Below, piece after piece: positions 1 through 6,824 of a DNA stretch of 8,672 bases. Origin of the DNA: WVWW01 sp041568335 (lineage in GTDB: Bacteria > Acidobacteriota > Polarisedimenticolia > Polarisedimenticolales > Polarisedimenticolaceae); assembly GCA_041568335.1 (NCBI GenBank), contig JBFFZZ010000121.1, positions 1 to 8,672 on the forward strand, written 5' to 3'. The position numbers and the translations under genes are program-made. Position 1 is the first letter of the stretch; each line of letters opens with the position of its first letter. The notes under the pieces were generated by a model. That model saw only the letters and a program-made list of their open reading frames with translations. It had not been told where the DNA came from and ran no database searches.

Positions 1-56
1 CGGGCCTGGACGGGGTGCGCGAGGTGGCCTTCCTCCCGCCGTTCAGCGGAGGCTGA
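1..56 (+). CDS. moaD: MoaD, small subunit of molybdopterin synthase (3' end only)
   Basis: The window opens inside a reading frame whose last residues are GLDGVREVAFLPPFSGG followed by TGA at 54-56. The closing PPFSGG matches the C-terminus of MoaD, a ubiquitin-fold sulfur carrier. In that family the terminal Gly-Gly is adenylated, turned into a thiocarboxylate and inserted into the active site of MoaE, where it donates sulfur to precursor Z (cPMP). Only 17 codons are visible, so the identification rests on the tail plus the moaE gene that starts one base after the stop. The codons for the final Gly-Gly also form the GGAGG Shine-Dalgarno of moaE, which ties the two genes together. The N-terminal ubiquitin fold cannot be checked. 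Confidence 0.85.
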   Translation, partial: GLDGVREVAFLPPFSGG

Positions 57-57
57 G

Positions 58-480
58 ATGGTCCGTATCCAACGCGAACCGATCGATGCCCAGGCGTTGA
101 TTCGCGAGGTGCGCGGCGCGGGTGACGGGGCGGTCGCGTTGTTTCTCGGCACCGTGCGGGATCACAACGACGGCCGCGCGGTCGTTCGCCTCGAGTACAG
201 CGCCTACGAGGAGATGGCACTTCAGGAGCTGCGGCGAGTGCGTGACGAGGCGCTCGGGCGCTTCGAGATCACCGCCGCCGCCGCGGTGCATCGGCTCGGG
301 GTCCTGCAAATCGGCGAGGCCTCCGTCGCCGTCGCGATCGCCGCACCGCACCGCGCCGCCGCGTTCGACGCCTGTCGCTTCATGATCGACACGCTGAAAC
401 GCACCGTTCCGATCTGGAAGAAGGAGAGCTTCGAGGGCGGGGAGGTGTGGATCCAGGGCGAACGCCCGCCGGAGGGCTAA
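58..480 (+). CDS. moaE: MoaE, large catalytic subunit of molybdopterin synthase
   Basis: MoaE converts cPMP to molybdopterin in the cytoplasm, using two sulfurs delivered by thiocarboxylated MoaD. The 140-residue product is close to the usual family length (about 140-150). Family landmarks appear in order: FLGTVRDHN near residues 29-37, LEYSAYEEMA near 45-54, HRLGVLQIGEASV at 78-90, APHRAAAF at 96-103, and DTLKRTVPIWKKE at 111-123, which holds the conserved lysines (K114, K121/K122) expected to line the active site. The ATG lies one base after the moaD stop with GGAGG (48-52) five bases upstream, so the start is secure and translation is probably coupled to moaD. The stop overlaps by 4 bases the stop of the convergent gene. 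No terminator is visible between them. Confidence 0.95.
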   Translation: MVRIQREPIDAQALIREVRGAGDGAVALFLGTVRDHNDGRAVVRLEYSAYEEMALQELRRVRDEALGRFEITAAAAVHRLGVLQIGEASVAVAIAAPHRAAAFDACRFMIDTLKRTVPIWKKESFEGGEVWIQGERPPEG

Positions 481-1292
481 CCCAGCCCGATCGCATCGAG
501 CTCGTCTTCGTCGAGTCCGAGGTAGTGCCCGAGCTCATGATGGAGCGTGCGGGCGATCTCTTCTTTTAGCGCGCTCTCCTCCGGGAACGTCCGCTCGAGG
601 TTGCGCTTGAACAGGAGGATCCGTGGCGGCAGCTCGCCCCCGGGCGAGAAGCTGGTCCGATCGGCGAGCGGCACCCCGACGAAGAGACCCAGCAGCTCCG
701 GGTCCATCGGCGGCGTCGTTTCGAGCAACACCTCGTCGCTGGGCAACCGCTCGACGGTCACGGTCACCTCGTCGAGGTGCGTGCGGAAACGCTCGTCGAG
801 GAAGTCGCGGGCATCGTCCAGCACGGCCTCGAACGCCGGGTCGCTCAGCCTCACCGGTTGCGGGAACGTCTCCGGGTCGATGGCGTGAGCGCGTGCGAAA
901 GCGGCGTCGGCCTCGTCGAAATCACCGGCACGCTCCGCCAGCAGGCCCGCGGTGTAGTGCGCGTCGGGGACCGTCTCGTCGAGCTCGAGTGCTCTGGAGG
1001 CTTCCTCCCGGGCTTCGTCGAACCGGCAGCTCCGGAACAGGGCGTAGGCCAGCTGCGAGCGAAACTCGACGTCGTCGCCATCGAGCTTGACCGCATGACG
1101 CAGCTCGAGCGCGGCCTCCACGGGACGGTCGAGATCGAGGCAGGCCAGACCGGCCAAAAACCGCACGACCGGGTCGTCCGAGTCCGCCGTCAACGCGGTT
1201 CGCGCAAGGCTCAGCGCGGTCTCGGGATCCCCGCTTTCGAGGGCGTCGTAGATCCGCTCGACGGTCTGCAGATCGGGGTCCTGTTCACTCAT
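477..1292 (-). CDS. TPR-repeat protein with C-terminal zincin-type metallopeptidase domain
   Basis: The product is 271 residues. Residues 8-140 form about four tetratricopeptide-like helical pairs (for example VEAALELRHAVKLDGDD, FDEAREEASRALELDE, FDEADAAFARAHAIDP). Residues 150-271 resemble the small Zincin_1/DUF1025 family: an acidic helix (FEAVLDDARDFLDERF), a PPRILLFKRNLERTF segment, and the zinc site HHELGHYLGLDEDEL at 251-265. There HELGH (252-256) gives two His ligands and catalytic Glu253, with acidic residues following. TPRs usually mediate protein contacts, so it may be a cytoplasmic protease or adaptor; the substrate is unknown. There is no signal peptide. ATG at 1292 is chosen because the TPRs begin at once and the frame further upstream is the shadow of bipA. 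No Shine-Dalgarno precedes it. It is divergent from bipA and convergent with moaE. Confidence 0.85.
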   Translation of the reverse strand: MSEQDPDLQTVERIYDALESGDPETALSLARTALTADSDDPVVRFLAGLACLDLDRPVEAALELRHAVKLDGDDVEFRSQLAYALFRSCRFDEAREEASRALELDETVPDAHYTAGLLAERAGDFDEADAAFARAHAIDPETFPQPVRLSDPAFEAVLDDARDFLDERFRTHLDEVTVTVERLPSDEVLLETTPPMDPELLGLFVGVPLADRTSFSPGGELPPRILLFKRNLERTFPEESALKEEIARTLHHELGHYLGLDEDELDAIGLG

Positions 1293-1300
1293 CGGCGCGC

Positions 1301-1330
1301 ATTGTGGCACCGCATCCCGTGGGGCGGCAA
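1301..1330 (-). promoter_or_regulatory. Candidate promoter of the TPR-zincin gene, placed for leaderless mRNA
   Basis: On the minus strand TTGCCG (1330-1325) and CACAAT (1306-1301) are separated by 18 bases. Each matches the -35/-10 consensus at four of six positions. A start of transcription about seven bases past the -10 would fall at 1293-1294, right at the ATG (1292), and no Shine-Dalgarno is present. In GC-rich DNA such boxes can arise by chance, so this is tentative. Confidence 0.35.
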
Positions 1331-1356
1331 GGCCGTGTGCACGCACGCAGTCGCGG

Positions 1357-1365
1357 TGGTATGGT
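1357..1365 (+). promoter_or_regulatory. Candidate extended -10 promoter of bipA
   Basis: TGGTATGGT fits the extended -10 form TGnTAnnnT. Transcription would begin near 1372, leaving a leader of about 38 bases that includes the Shine-Dalgarno AGGGGAG (1397-1403). No good -35 hexamer is seen 17 bases upstream. The -10 sits inside a small palindrome, GTGG (1356-1359) and CCAC (1366-1369), which might be an operator or chance. Confidence 0.4.
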
Positions 1366-1409
1366 CCACGATTGACCTCCGTCGCCAAGGCTCCAGAGGG
1401 GAGTTCGTG

Positions 1410-3221
1410 ATGCCGATCAAGACACGGGACAACCTGCGCAACCTCGCGATCATCGCTCACGTCGATCACGGCAAAACGACGCTCGTCGACGCCCTGCTGT
1501 GGCAAAGCGGGATTTTCCGCGACAACCAGAACGTGGCCGAACGCGTGATGGACTCGATCGATCTGGAGCGCGAGAAGGGCATCACGATCATGGCCAAAAA
1601 CACCTCGATCGTGTACGGCGACACACGCATCAACATCGTCGACACACCGGGGCACGCCGATTTCGGTGGCGAGGTCGAGCGCACGTTGAAAATGGTCGAC
1701 GGGGTGATGCTGCTGGTCGACGCGAGCGAGGGCCCGCTCCCGCAAACGCGCTTCGTGCTGCGCAAGGCGCTGGAGGCCGACAAGGCCCCGATCGTCGTCA
1801 TCAACAAGATCGACCGCAAGGACGCCCGGCCCGACGAGGTCCTCAACGAGATCTACGACCTTTTCATCGACCTCGACGCGACCGAGGAGCAGTTGGACTT
1901 CCCCGTGCTCTACACCAACGCGCGCAAGGGCGTGTGCCGCGCGACACCCCAGGCCGAGGATCAACCGCTCGTCCCGTTGTTCAACGAGATTTTGCGCACG
2001 ATCCCTGCGCCGTCGTACGACGACTCGCTACCGCTGCAGTTCCTGGTCACGATGCTCGACTACGACGACTACCTCGGCCGGCTGGCCGTCGGGAGATTGT
2101 TCCAGGGCAACCTCAAGCCCGGGATGGAGGTGGCTCAGTGTCGTGCCGACGATTCCGTGGTCACCGCCAAGATCAACGGGCTGTTCGGCTTCGAGGGGCT
2201 GCGCCGGGTGGAGATCGATTCCGCCGGTCCCGGCGATCTGATCGCGGTGACCGGTCTCGAGACGATCAACATCGGGGACACGTTGTCGGATGTCGAGAGA
2301 CCGCTCGCGTTGCCGACGATCAAGGTCGACGAGCCGACCATCGGGATCGTGCTGTCGGTCAACGACTCTCCGATGTCCGGTCTCGACGGCAAGTACGTTT
2401 CCAGCCGCAAGCTGCGCGAGAGGCTGTGGAAAGAGATCCTGACCAACGTCTCGATCCGCGTCGAGGAAACCGAATCTCCCGATTCGTTCAAGGTTTCCGG
2501 TCGCGGCGAGCTGCAGCTGGCGATCCTGATCGAGATGATGCGGCGCGAGAACTTCGAGTTCCAGGTGGGCAAGCCGCACGTGCTGACGCGCGAGCAGAAC
2601 GGCCGGATCGAGGAACCCATGGAGGCCGTCGTGGTCGATTGTCCCGAGGAGTTCATCGGCGTCCTGACCGAGAAGTTGGCCACCCGCAAAGGCCGCATGA
2701 CCAAGATGGTCAACCACGGGACCGGACGCGTACGGATGGAATTCCGCGTTCCCTCGCGAGGCTTGATCGGGTTCCGCACCGAGTTCCTGAGCGATACGCG
2801 CGGCACCGGGATCATGAACCACCTGTTCGACGGGTTCGACGTCTGGCAGGGCGATATCCCGCACCGCTCGACCGGAGCGCTCGTCGCCGATCGCCCGGGA
2901 CGGGTGACGGCCTACGCCGTCGAGCATTTGCAACCCCGGGGAACGATCTTCGTCGAACCGGGGACCGACGTTTACGAGGGCATGATCGTCGGCGAGAACT
3001 CGCGCACCAACGATCTCGATGTGAATATCACGAAGGAAAAGAAACTGACCAACATGCGTGCCGCGGCGGCGGATGCGACGGTGCGCTTGGTGCCGCGGCG
3101 GCAGATGAGCCTCGAGCAGGCGCTCGAGTTCATCCGTGACGACGAGTTGCTCGAAGTCACGCCGTCCAGCATCCGGCTGCGCAAGCGCAACCTGCGGGCC
3201 ACGGACCGGCAGAACCGTTAG
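1410..3221 (+). CDS. bipA: Translational GTPase BipA/TypA
   Basis: The 603-residue product matches the family length (E. coli about 607). BipA is a ribosome-associated GTPase of the EF-G/LepA class, used in 50S assembly and stress or cold adaptation. The GTPase domain shows G1 HVDHGKTT (17-24), switch region REKGITI (54-60, T59), G3 DTPGH (78-82) and G4 NKID (132-135). EF-G-like domains II, III and V follow, then the BipA-specific C-terminal domain with GENSRTNDLDVNITKEKKL and the near-terminal EQALEFIRDDELLEVTP. The expected G5 region reads YTNARKG, with Asn-Ala where Ser-Ala is more usual. ATG at 1410 has AGGGGAG six bases upstream and gives the family's N-terminus; the frame stays open upstream only as the shadow of the zincin gene. 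It appears monocistronic, with its own promoter and a terminator-like hairpin after it. Confidence 0.97.
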   Translation: MPIKTRDNLRNLAIIAHVDHGKTTLVDALLWQSGIFRDNQNVAERVMDSIDLEREKGITIMAKNTSIVYGDTRINIVDTPGHADFGGEVERTLKMVDGVMLLVDASEGPLPQTRFVLRKALEADKAPIVVINKIDRKDARPDEVLNEIYDLFIDLDATEEQLDFPVLYTNARKGVCRATPQAEDQPLVPLFNEILRTIPAPSYDDSLPLQFLVTMLDYDDYLGRLAVGRLFQGNLKPGMEVAQCRADDSVVTAKINGLFGFEGLRRVEIDSAGPGDLIAVTGLETINIGDTLSDVERPLALPTIKVDEPTIGIVLSVNDSPMSGLDGKYVSSRKLRERLWKEILTNVSIRVEETESPDSFKVSGRGELQLAILIEMMRRENFEFQVGKPHVLTREQNGRIEEPMEAVVVDCPEEFIGVLTEKLATRKGRMTKMVNHGTGRVRMEFRVPSRGLIGFRTEFLSDTRGTGIMNHLFDGFDVWQGDIPHRSTGALVADRPGRVTAYAVEHLQPRGTIFVEPGTDVYEGMIVGENSRTNDLDVNITKEKKLTNMRAAAADATVRLVPRRQMSLEQALEFIRDDELLEVTPSSIRLRKRNLRATDRQNR

Positions 3222-3225
3222 CCTG

Positions 3226-3234
3226 TGGTAATCT
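3226..3234 (+). promoter_or_regulatory. Candidate extended -10 promoter of rny
   Basis: TGGTAATCT matches TGnTAnnnT and begins five bases after the bipA stop. The expected start of transcription is near 3241, about 47 bases before the GTG of rny. No convincing -35 hexamer is seen. The same TGGTAnnnT pattern precedes bipA and the acyl-CoA dehydrogenase. Confidence 0.4.
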
Positions 3235-3243
3235 GGCTTCCCG

Positions 3244-3271
3244 GACCGGGGTGCCTGCCGGTCGCTTTTTT
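3244..3271 (+). terminator. Hairpin plus T6 tract after bipA: terminator or 5' leader hairpin of rny
   Basis: GACCGG (3244-3249) and CCGGTC (3258-3263) form a perfect 6-bp stem with an 8-base loop, followed after GC by six T (3266-3271). This is the form of an intrinsic terminator for bipA. It also lies just downstream of the proposed rny start of transcription, so the same hairpin would be the first structure on the rny mRNA, ending just before the TGAGGA ribosome site (3272-3277). Which role dominates cannot be told from sequence. Confidence 0.6.
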
Positions 3272-3287
3272 CTGAGGAATCCAACGC

Positions 3288-4853
3288 GTGCAAGCCTGGA
3301 TCATCGTTCTGGTCGGATTGCTCGCCGGCGTCGGCGGGGTCGCCTTCGGCTGGTTGCTGAACAACCGTTTCGGACGCAAATCGCTCGAGGCGATCAAGAT
3401 GCGCGTCGATGAGGCGACCCGCGCGGCCCGCCGCGAGGGCGAGAAGATCAAGCGCAAAGCGCACCTCGACGCCAAGCAAGAAGTCCTGGCGGAGCGCGAG
3501 AAGGCCGAGCGCGACATGCGTTCCCGGCGCGGCCAGCTCAACAAACGCGAGAAGGACCTCAAGGCCGAACGACAGAAGCTCCGCGACGCCGAGGCGACGC
3601 TCGCGACCGCCCGGGAGCAGCTCGACGAGCGTACGGAAGCGCTGAACCAACGCGACAAGAAGCTCGACGACGAGCGTGCCCGTCTCGACCAGCTGATCGA
3701 GGAGGAGAACCGGCAGCTCGAGTCGGTGTCCGGCATGACCCGGGACGAGGCGCGGCGCAAGCTGCTGGCCAACCTCAAGGCGCAAACACGGCTCGAGGCC
3801 GCGCAGATGGTCAAGGAGATCAAGGACGAGGCGCAGAAGAACGCCGAGACCGAGGCGACGAAGATCATCGCCCTGGCGATCGAGCGCTGCGCCTCGGATC
3901 ACTCCGCCGAGCGGACGGTCAGCTACTTCGATCTTCCCGAGGGTAGCGAGCTGAAGGGCCGGATCATCGGTCAGGAAGGCAAGAACATCCGCGCCTTCGA
4001 GGCGGCGACCGGAATCCAGCTGCTGATCGACGAGGAGACCAACCGCCTGACCCTGTCCGGCTACCATCCGGTCAAGCGCGAGGTCGCCCGCCGCGTGCTC
4101 GAGATGCTGGTCAAGGACGGCAACATCCACCCGCGGCGTATCGAAGAGCTGACCAAGCGGCACCGCCGGCGGCTCGAAGACGAGATGAAGCGCGCGGCCA
4201 ACGAGGTCATCAAGGAGCTCGGGATCAAGAAGCTCCACCCCGATCTGGTCAAGCTCCTCGGACGGTTGCGGTTCCGCACCTCCTACGGGCAGAACGTGCT
4301 GAACCACTCCAAAGAGGTCGCCTACCTGACCGGGATGCTCGCCGCCGAGCTGCGTCTCGACGAGAAGATGGCCAGACGCGCGGGGCTCTTGCACGACATC
4401 GGCAAGGCGATCGACTACGAGCTCGAGGGGACGCACCCCGAGATCGGCGCCGAGGCGGCGCAGAAGGCGGGCGAGCACGAGTGGGTCGTCAACGCGGTAG
4501 CCAGCCACCACGAGGATTGCGAGATGGTCTCGCCCTACGCGGTCCTCGTCTCGGCGGCCGACTCGCTTTCCGGCGCCCGTCCGGGCGCGCGTCGCCGGAC
4601 CGTCGCCGAGTACATCAAGCGCATCGAGCGGCTCGAAGAGCTGGCCAACTCGTTCCCGGGTGTCGACCAGTCCTACGCGATCCAGGCCGGCCGGGAGATC
4701 CGCGTCATCACGCAATCCCGCGAGGTCGACGACGCGCGGGTGGATCTGCTGGCGGCCGATCTGGCGGCGAAGATCCAGACCGAGATGGACTACCCCGGAA
4801 AGATCAAGATCACGGTGATCCGCGAAACACGCGCCTCGGCCACGGCGCACTAG
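3288..4853 (+). CDS. rny: Ribonuclease Y (endoribonuclease, membrane-anchored)
   Basis: RNase Y starts decay of many mRNAs at the inner face of the cell membrane, and dominates in bacteria lacking RNase E. The 521-residue length is typical. In order: a transmembrane anchor (about 3-24), a long charged coiled coil (about 30-195, rich in Lys/Glu/Arg), a KH RNA-binding domain with GRIIGQEGKNIR (224-235, GxxG loop at 228-231), then an HD phosphohydrolase domain with TSYGQNVLNHS (331-341), LLHDIGKA (367-374, metal-binding H369/D370) and SHHED (406-410). The start is GTG at 3288, which places the anchor at the N-terminus; TGAGGA (3272-3277) is about 10 bases upstream. The KH-HD part is strongly conserved, with no truncation. 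A membrane-protein gene follows 7 bases later. Confidence 0.96.
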   Translation: MQAWIIVLVGLLAGVGGVAFGWLLNNRFGRKSLEAIKMRVDEATRAARREGEKIKRKAHLDAKQEVLAEREKAERDMRSRRGQLNKREKDLKAERQKLRDAEATLATAREQLDERTEALNQRDKKLDDERARLDQLIEEENRQLESVSGMTRDEARRKLLANLKAQTRLEAAQMVKEIKDEAQKNAETEATKIIALAIERCASDHSAERTVSYFDLPEGSELKGRIIGQEGKNIRAFEAATGIQLLIDEETNRLTLSGYHPVKREVARRVLEMLVKDGNIHPRRIEELTKRHRRRLEDEMKRAANEVIKELGIKKLHPDLVKLLGRLRFRTSYGQNVLNHSKEVAYLTGMLAAELRLDEKMARRAGLLHDIGKAIDYELEGTHPEIGAEAAQKAGEHEWVVNAVASHHEDCEMVSPYAVLVSAADSLSGARPGARRRTVAEYIKRIERLEELANSFPGVDQSYAIQAGREIRVITQSREVDDARVDLLAADLAAKIQTEMDYPGKIKITVIRETRASATAH

Positions 4854-4860
4854 GCCGCCG

Positions 4861-5580
4861 TTGATCGAGCCCTCGACCGTCCCGTTGCTGGCCACGGCCG
4901 CCGCGACCGCCGTGCTGCACACGGCGATCCCCGATCACTGGCTGCCGTTCGTCCTGATCGGACGCGCGCGGAACTGGAGCGCGGGTCGCACGGCGCGCGT
5001 CACCTTCCTGGCGGGCCTCTTGCACCTCGCCGTCTCCTTCGGTCTCGCCTTACTCGCGCTCGGGCTCGGTCGCGCGGCGGTCGGTGCGCTCGGCGAGACG
5101 ATGGAGCACGCGGCCGGGCCGCTCCTGGTGCTGTTCGGGGTGATCTACGCGTTCTGGTCGTGGCGCAAGGGCGGTCACTTCCACCCCGGCGGTTCGCTGT
5201 TGCACCGCGACGGCGGAGGCTGCGACGGTCACGAGGGCGACGCCAACGACGAGCACCTGCATTACCACGCCGACGAAGCGCTGATCCGGGAAGACGGGCG
5301 CTTCGGCGCGACCGGTCTGGCCGTGCTCGTCGGGTTGAACCCCTGTGTCCTGATCGTACCGGTGGCGCTGTCCGCGGCGCAACTCGGTGGCGCCGCCATC
5401 CTGGCGGTGTTCGTCGCCTACGGCGTACCGGCGCTGGTGCTGATGGTCGGTCTCGCGGCGGTCGCGGCGACGGCGGTCCGGCGCATCCGGATCCCCGCCG
5501 CCGCGCGCCACATGGAGATGATCAGCGGCCTGCTGATCGCAACGCTCGGCGCGGTTCTGTGGCTGCTACCGCACGGCTAG
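4861..5580 (+). CDS. Polytopic membrane protein with His-rich loop; candidate metal transporter of the UreH/NicO/TauE type
   Basis: The 239-residue product has about six hydrophobic segments (roughly 5-33, 46-71, 84-101, 149-172, 176-203, 218-237) and a hydrophilic loop (102-147) carrying seven histidines and one cysteine, including GGHFHPGG and HLHYH. The first helix contains HTAIPDHWLPF (20-30) and the fourth GLNPCVLIVP (158-167), an NPC motif like that of DsbD/CcdA, UreH-like and nickel/cobalt exporter families. A role in divalent metal transport or thiol/metal handling is therefore plausible, but the family is not certain and no substrate can be named. The start is TTG at 4861, seven bases after the rny stop, without a clear Shine-Dalgarno, so translation may be coupled to rny. 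The next in-frame ATG would lose the first two helices. Its stop lies 7 bases from the stop of the convergent cytochrome gene. Confidence 0.7.
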   Translation: MIEPSTVPLLATAAATAVLHTAIPDHWLPFVLIGRARNWSAGRTARVTFLAGLLHLAVSFGLALLALGLGRAAVGALGETMEHAAGPLLVLFGVIYAFWSWRKGGHFHPGGSLLHRDGGGCDGHEGDANDEHLHYHADEALIREDGRFGATGLAVLVGLNPCVLIVPVALSAAQLGGAAILAVFVAYGVPALVLMVGLAAVAATAVRRIRIPAAARHMEMISGLLIATLGAVLWLLPHG

Positions 5581-5591
5581 CCCGCGGCTAG
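5577..5591. repeat. Short palindrome spanning two convergent stop codons
   Basis: CTAGCC (5577-5582) and GGCTAG (5586-5591) form a perfect 6-bp inverted repeat around CGC. The TAG stops of the membrane protein (5578-5580, +) and of the cytochrome (5590-5588, -) lie in opposite arms. There is no T tract on either strand, so it is at best a weak bidirectional transcript-end hairpin. Confidence 0.5.
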
Positions 5592-6646
5592 TCACACCGA
5601 TTCACGAGGTTCTGCGGGTACGGACAAACCGCACCGCCGATGTCTTCGGGCCGTTCGGCGCCGAGGTGATCGGTCCCGTACGAGCCCTCGATCGCACCGT
5701 CGTTCGAGACGATCAGGAAGAACAGCGACTCGGACGCCGGACCGAACGTCCAGGTGTGCGCCCCCGAGTTGTCCATGCTGCAGTCCTGTCCCGTGTAGCC
5801 GTACGTGCCGACACTGGTGAGCGGACCCCAGACCACGGTCATGTCAGTGCCGCCGCAGGGAACTCCGACGGTCAATGCCAGGGTGCCCGCAGCCGGATCG
5901 TGCGTCGTCACCAGCAGCGGCGAAAGCCCCGGCCCGCCGCTCTCGCCCGGTGTCCCGCTGGGGGCGCAATCGGGGTCCGCCGCATCGATGAGCGTGTCAC
6001 CGTCGTTGTCCAGACCGTCGCTGTCCTCGCGACTGATGCACGGCCCGTCGGTGCCGCAGTCCGCATCGATCTCGCAGGGGATCTGGAGGTTACCCTGGCA
6101 GCGAAGCGCCTCCGGCGAGCTGTCCTCGGTTCCGTCGGTGTTGCACGCGTTCGTGATGTCGACGTCGGCCCTTGCGTAGTACGGCGGATCGATGTTTTCG
6201 GGGACCGGTGTCTGGCTCTCGCCATGGCACCCGACGCAGGACAGGACTCCCTTGTTGGTGTGCTGCAGGCGCAGGCCATAGCCGCTGTTCTTGGCGCGGC
6301 CCATCAGACCCAACCCGTAATCCTGCAGGATCGTCTCTCCATAGTCGTGACCGTGACAGCCCATGCAGCCCAGCCCGTCGGCGTTGTCCCCGTCGCTGTA
6401 CATCAGCAGGGGATTGTCGCCCGTACCGACGTGGCACAGGTCGCAGTTGCTCGTGAACTGACCGTTGCCGACGTGGAGGTCGTGCAACTCATTGCGGCCC
6501 TGGAAGGTCGGGTGACAGTTCACGCAATAGTCGGCCGTCGCGCCGTTGTAGCGCTCCGTCGCGAGGCTGACACCGGCAATGAAGATCAATAACGTGATGC
6601 CGATCCACAGACTGAGTCCGGGCGAGGACGCGCGCTTCGAGGACAT
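5588..6646 (-). CDS. Exported tetrahaem cytochrome c with calcium-motif and non-haem C-terminal region
   Basis: The 352-residue product begins with a signal peptide or membrane anchor (hydrophobic 11-29, possible cleavage after SLA at 27-29). Residues 30-145 hold four CXXCH haem-binding motifs: CVNCH (41-45), CDLCH (68-72), CMGCH (94-98), CVGCH (137-141). Four further histidines in the same part (55, 58, 100, 129) would suffice for a distal ligand on each haem. Residues 183-227 hold five cysteines and an acidic DSDGLDNDGD motif (208-217) like calcium-binding repeats of secreted proteins. Residues 240-352 are beta-rich, ending in EGSYG and GAERP motifs (320-333) and a CPYPQNLVNRC tail. It probably carries electrons outside the inner membrane; the partner is unknown. 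The ATG at 6646 has AGGGGG (6656-6651) about four bases upstream; a longer frame exists but only as a shadow of the dehydrogenase side. A TACCCT box (6681-6676) may be its -10. Confidence 0.88.
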   Translation of the reverse strand: MSSKRASSPGLSLWIGITLLIFIAGVSLATERYNGATADYCVNCHPTFQGRNELHDLHVGNGQFTSNCDLCHVGTGDNPLLMYSDGDNADGLGCMGCHGHDYGETILQDYGLGLMGRAKNSGYGLRLQHTNKGVLSCVGCHGESQTPVPENIDPPYYARADVDITNACNTDGTEDSSPEALRCQGNLQIPCEIDADCGTDGPCISREDSDGLDNDGDTLIDAADPDCAPSGTPGESGGPGLSPLLVTTHDPAAGTLALTVGVPCGGTDMTVVWGPLTSVGTYGYTGQDCSMDNSGAHTWTFGPASESLFFLIVSNDGAIEGSYGTDHLGAERPEDIGGAVCPYPQNLVNRCD

Positions 6647-6759
6647 GGTTCCCCCTTTTGTTTTCCTTTCTATGAAGGGTAGAGTCGACGAGCGGCAGCG
6701 TCTGTCAGGTCTTTCCGGAAGTGTCGTTTCGGTTAGCCGCATCGGCGGGAGTCCGGCGT

Positions 6760-6788
6760 TTGGAGCGGTCGTGGCGCGGTGGTACAGT
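6760..6788 (+). promoter_or_regulatory. Candidate promoter of the acyl-CoA dehydrogenase
   Basis: TTGGAG (6760-6765) and TACAGT (6783-6788) are separated by 17 bases, and TG at 6780-6781 makes an extended -10. Transcription would start near 6795, giving a leader of about 30 bases containing AGGAG (6813-6817). It lies in the 178-base region divergent from the cytochrome gene. Confidence 0.5.
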
Positions 6789-6824
6789 ACGGGCTTCCGC
6801 CACCAACAAACCAGGAGAAAGGCC

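Noticed and set aside
777..1409. N-terminal extension of the bipA frame by 211 codons
   Set aside because: It is antisense to the zincin gene, lies before a strong Shine-Dalgarno and ATG, and is not part of BipA proteins.
2028..4922. A 964-codon open frame on the minus strand across bipA and rny
   Set aside because: It is antisense to two clearly conserved genes. Its composition (rich in Asp, Leu, Val, Arg, His) is that expected from reading GC-rich codons backwards, and it shows no known domain.
5666..6592. A 308-codon plus-strand frame opposite the cytochrome
   Set aside because: The minus strand carries four CXXCH motifs, a signal peptide and a Shine-Dalgarno; the plus frame is a shadow without recognisable features.
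6579..6824. N-terminal extension of the acyl-CoA dehydrogenase frame by 82 codons
   Set aside because: It overlaps the start of the cytochrome gene and the promoter region. The 387-residue form from 6825 matches the family and has AGGAG.
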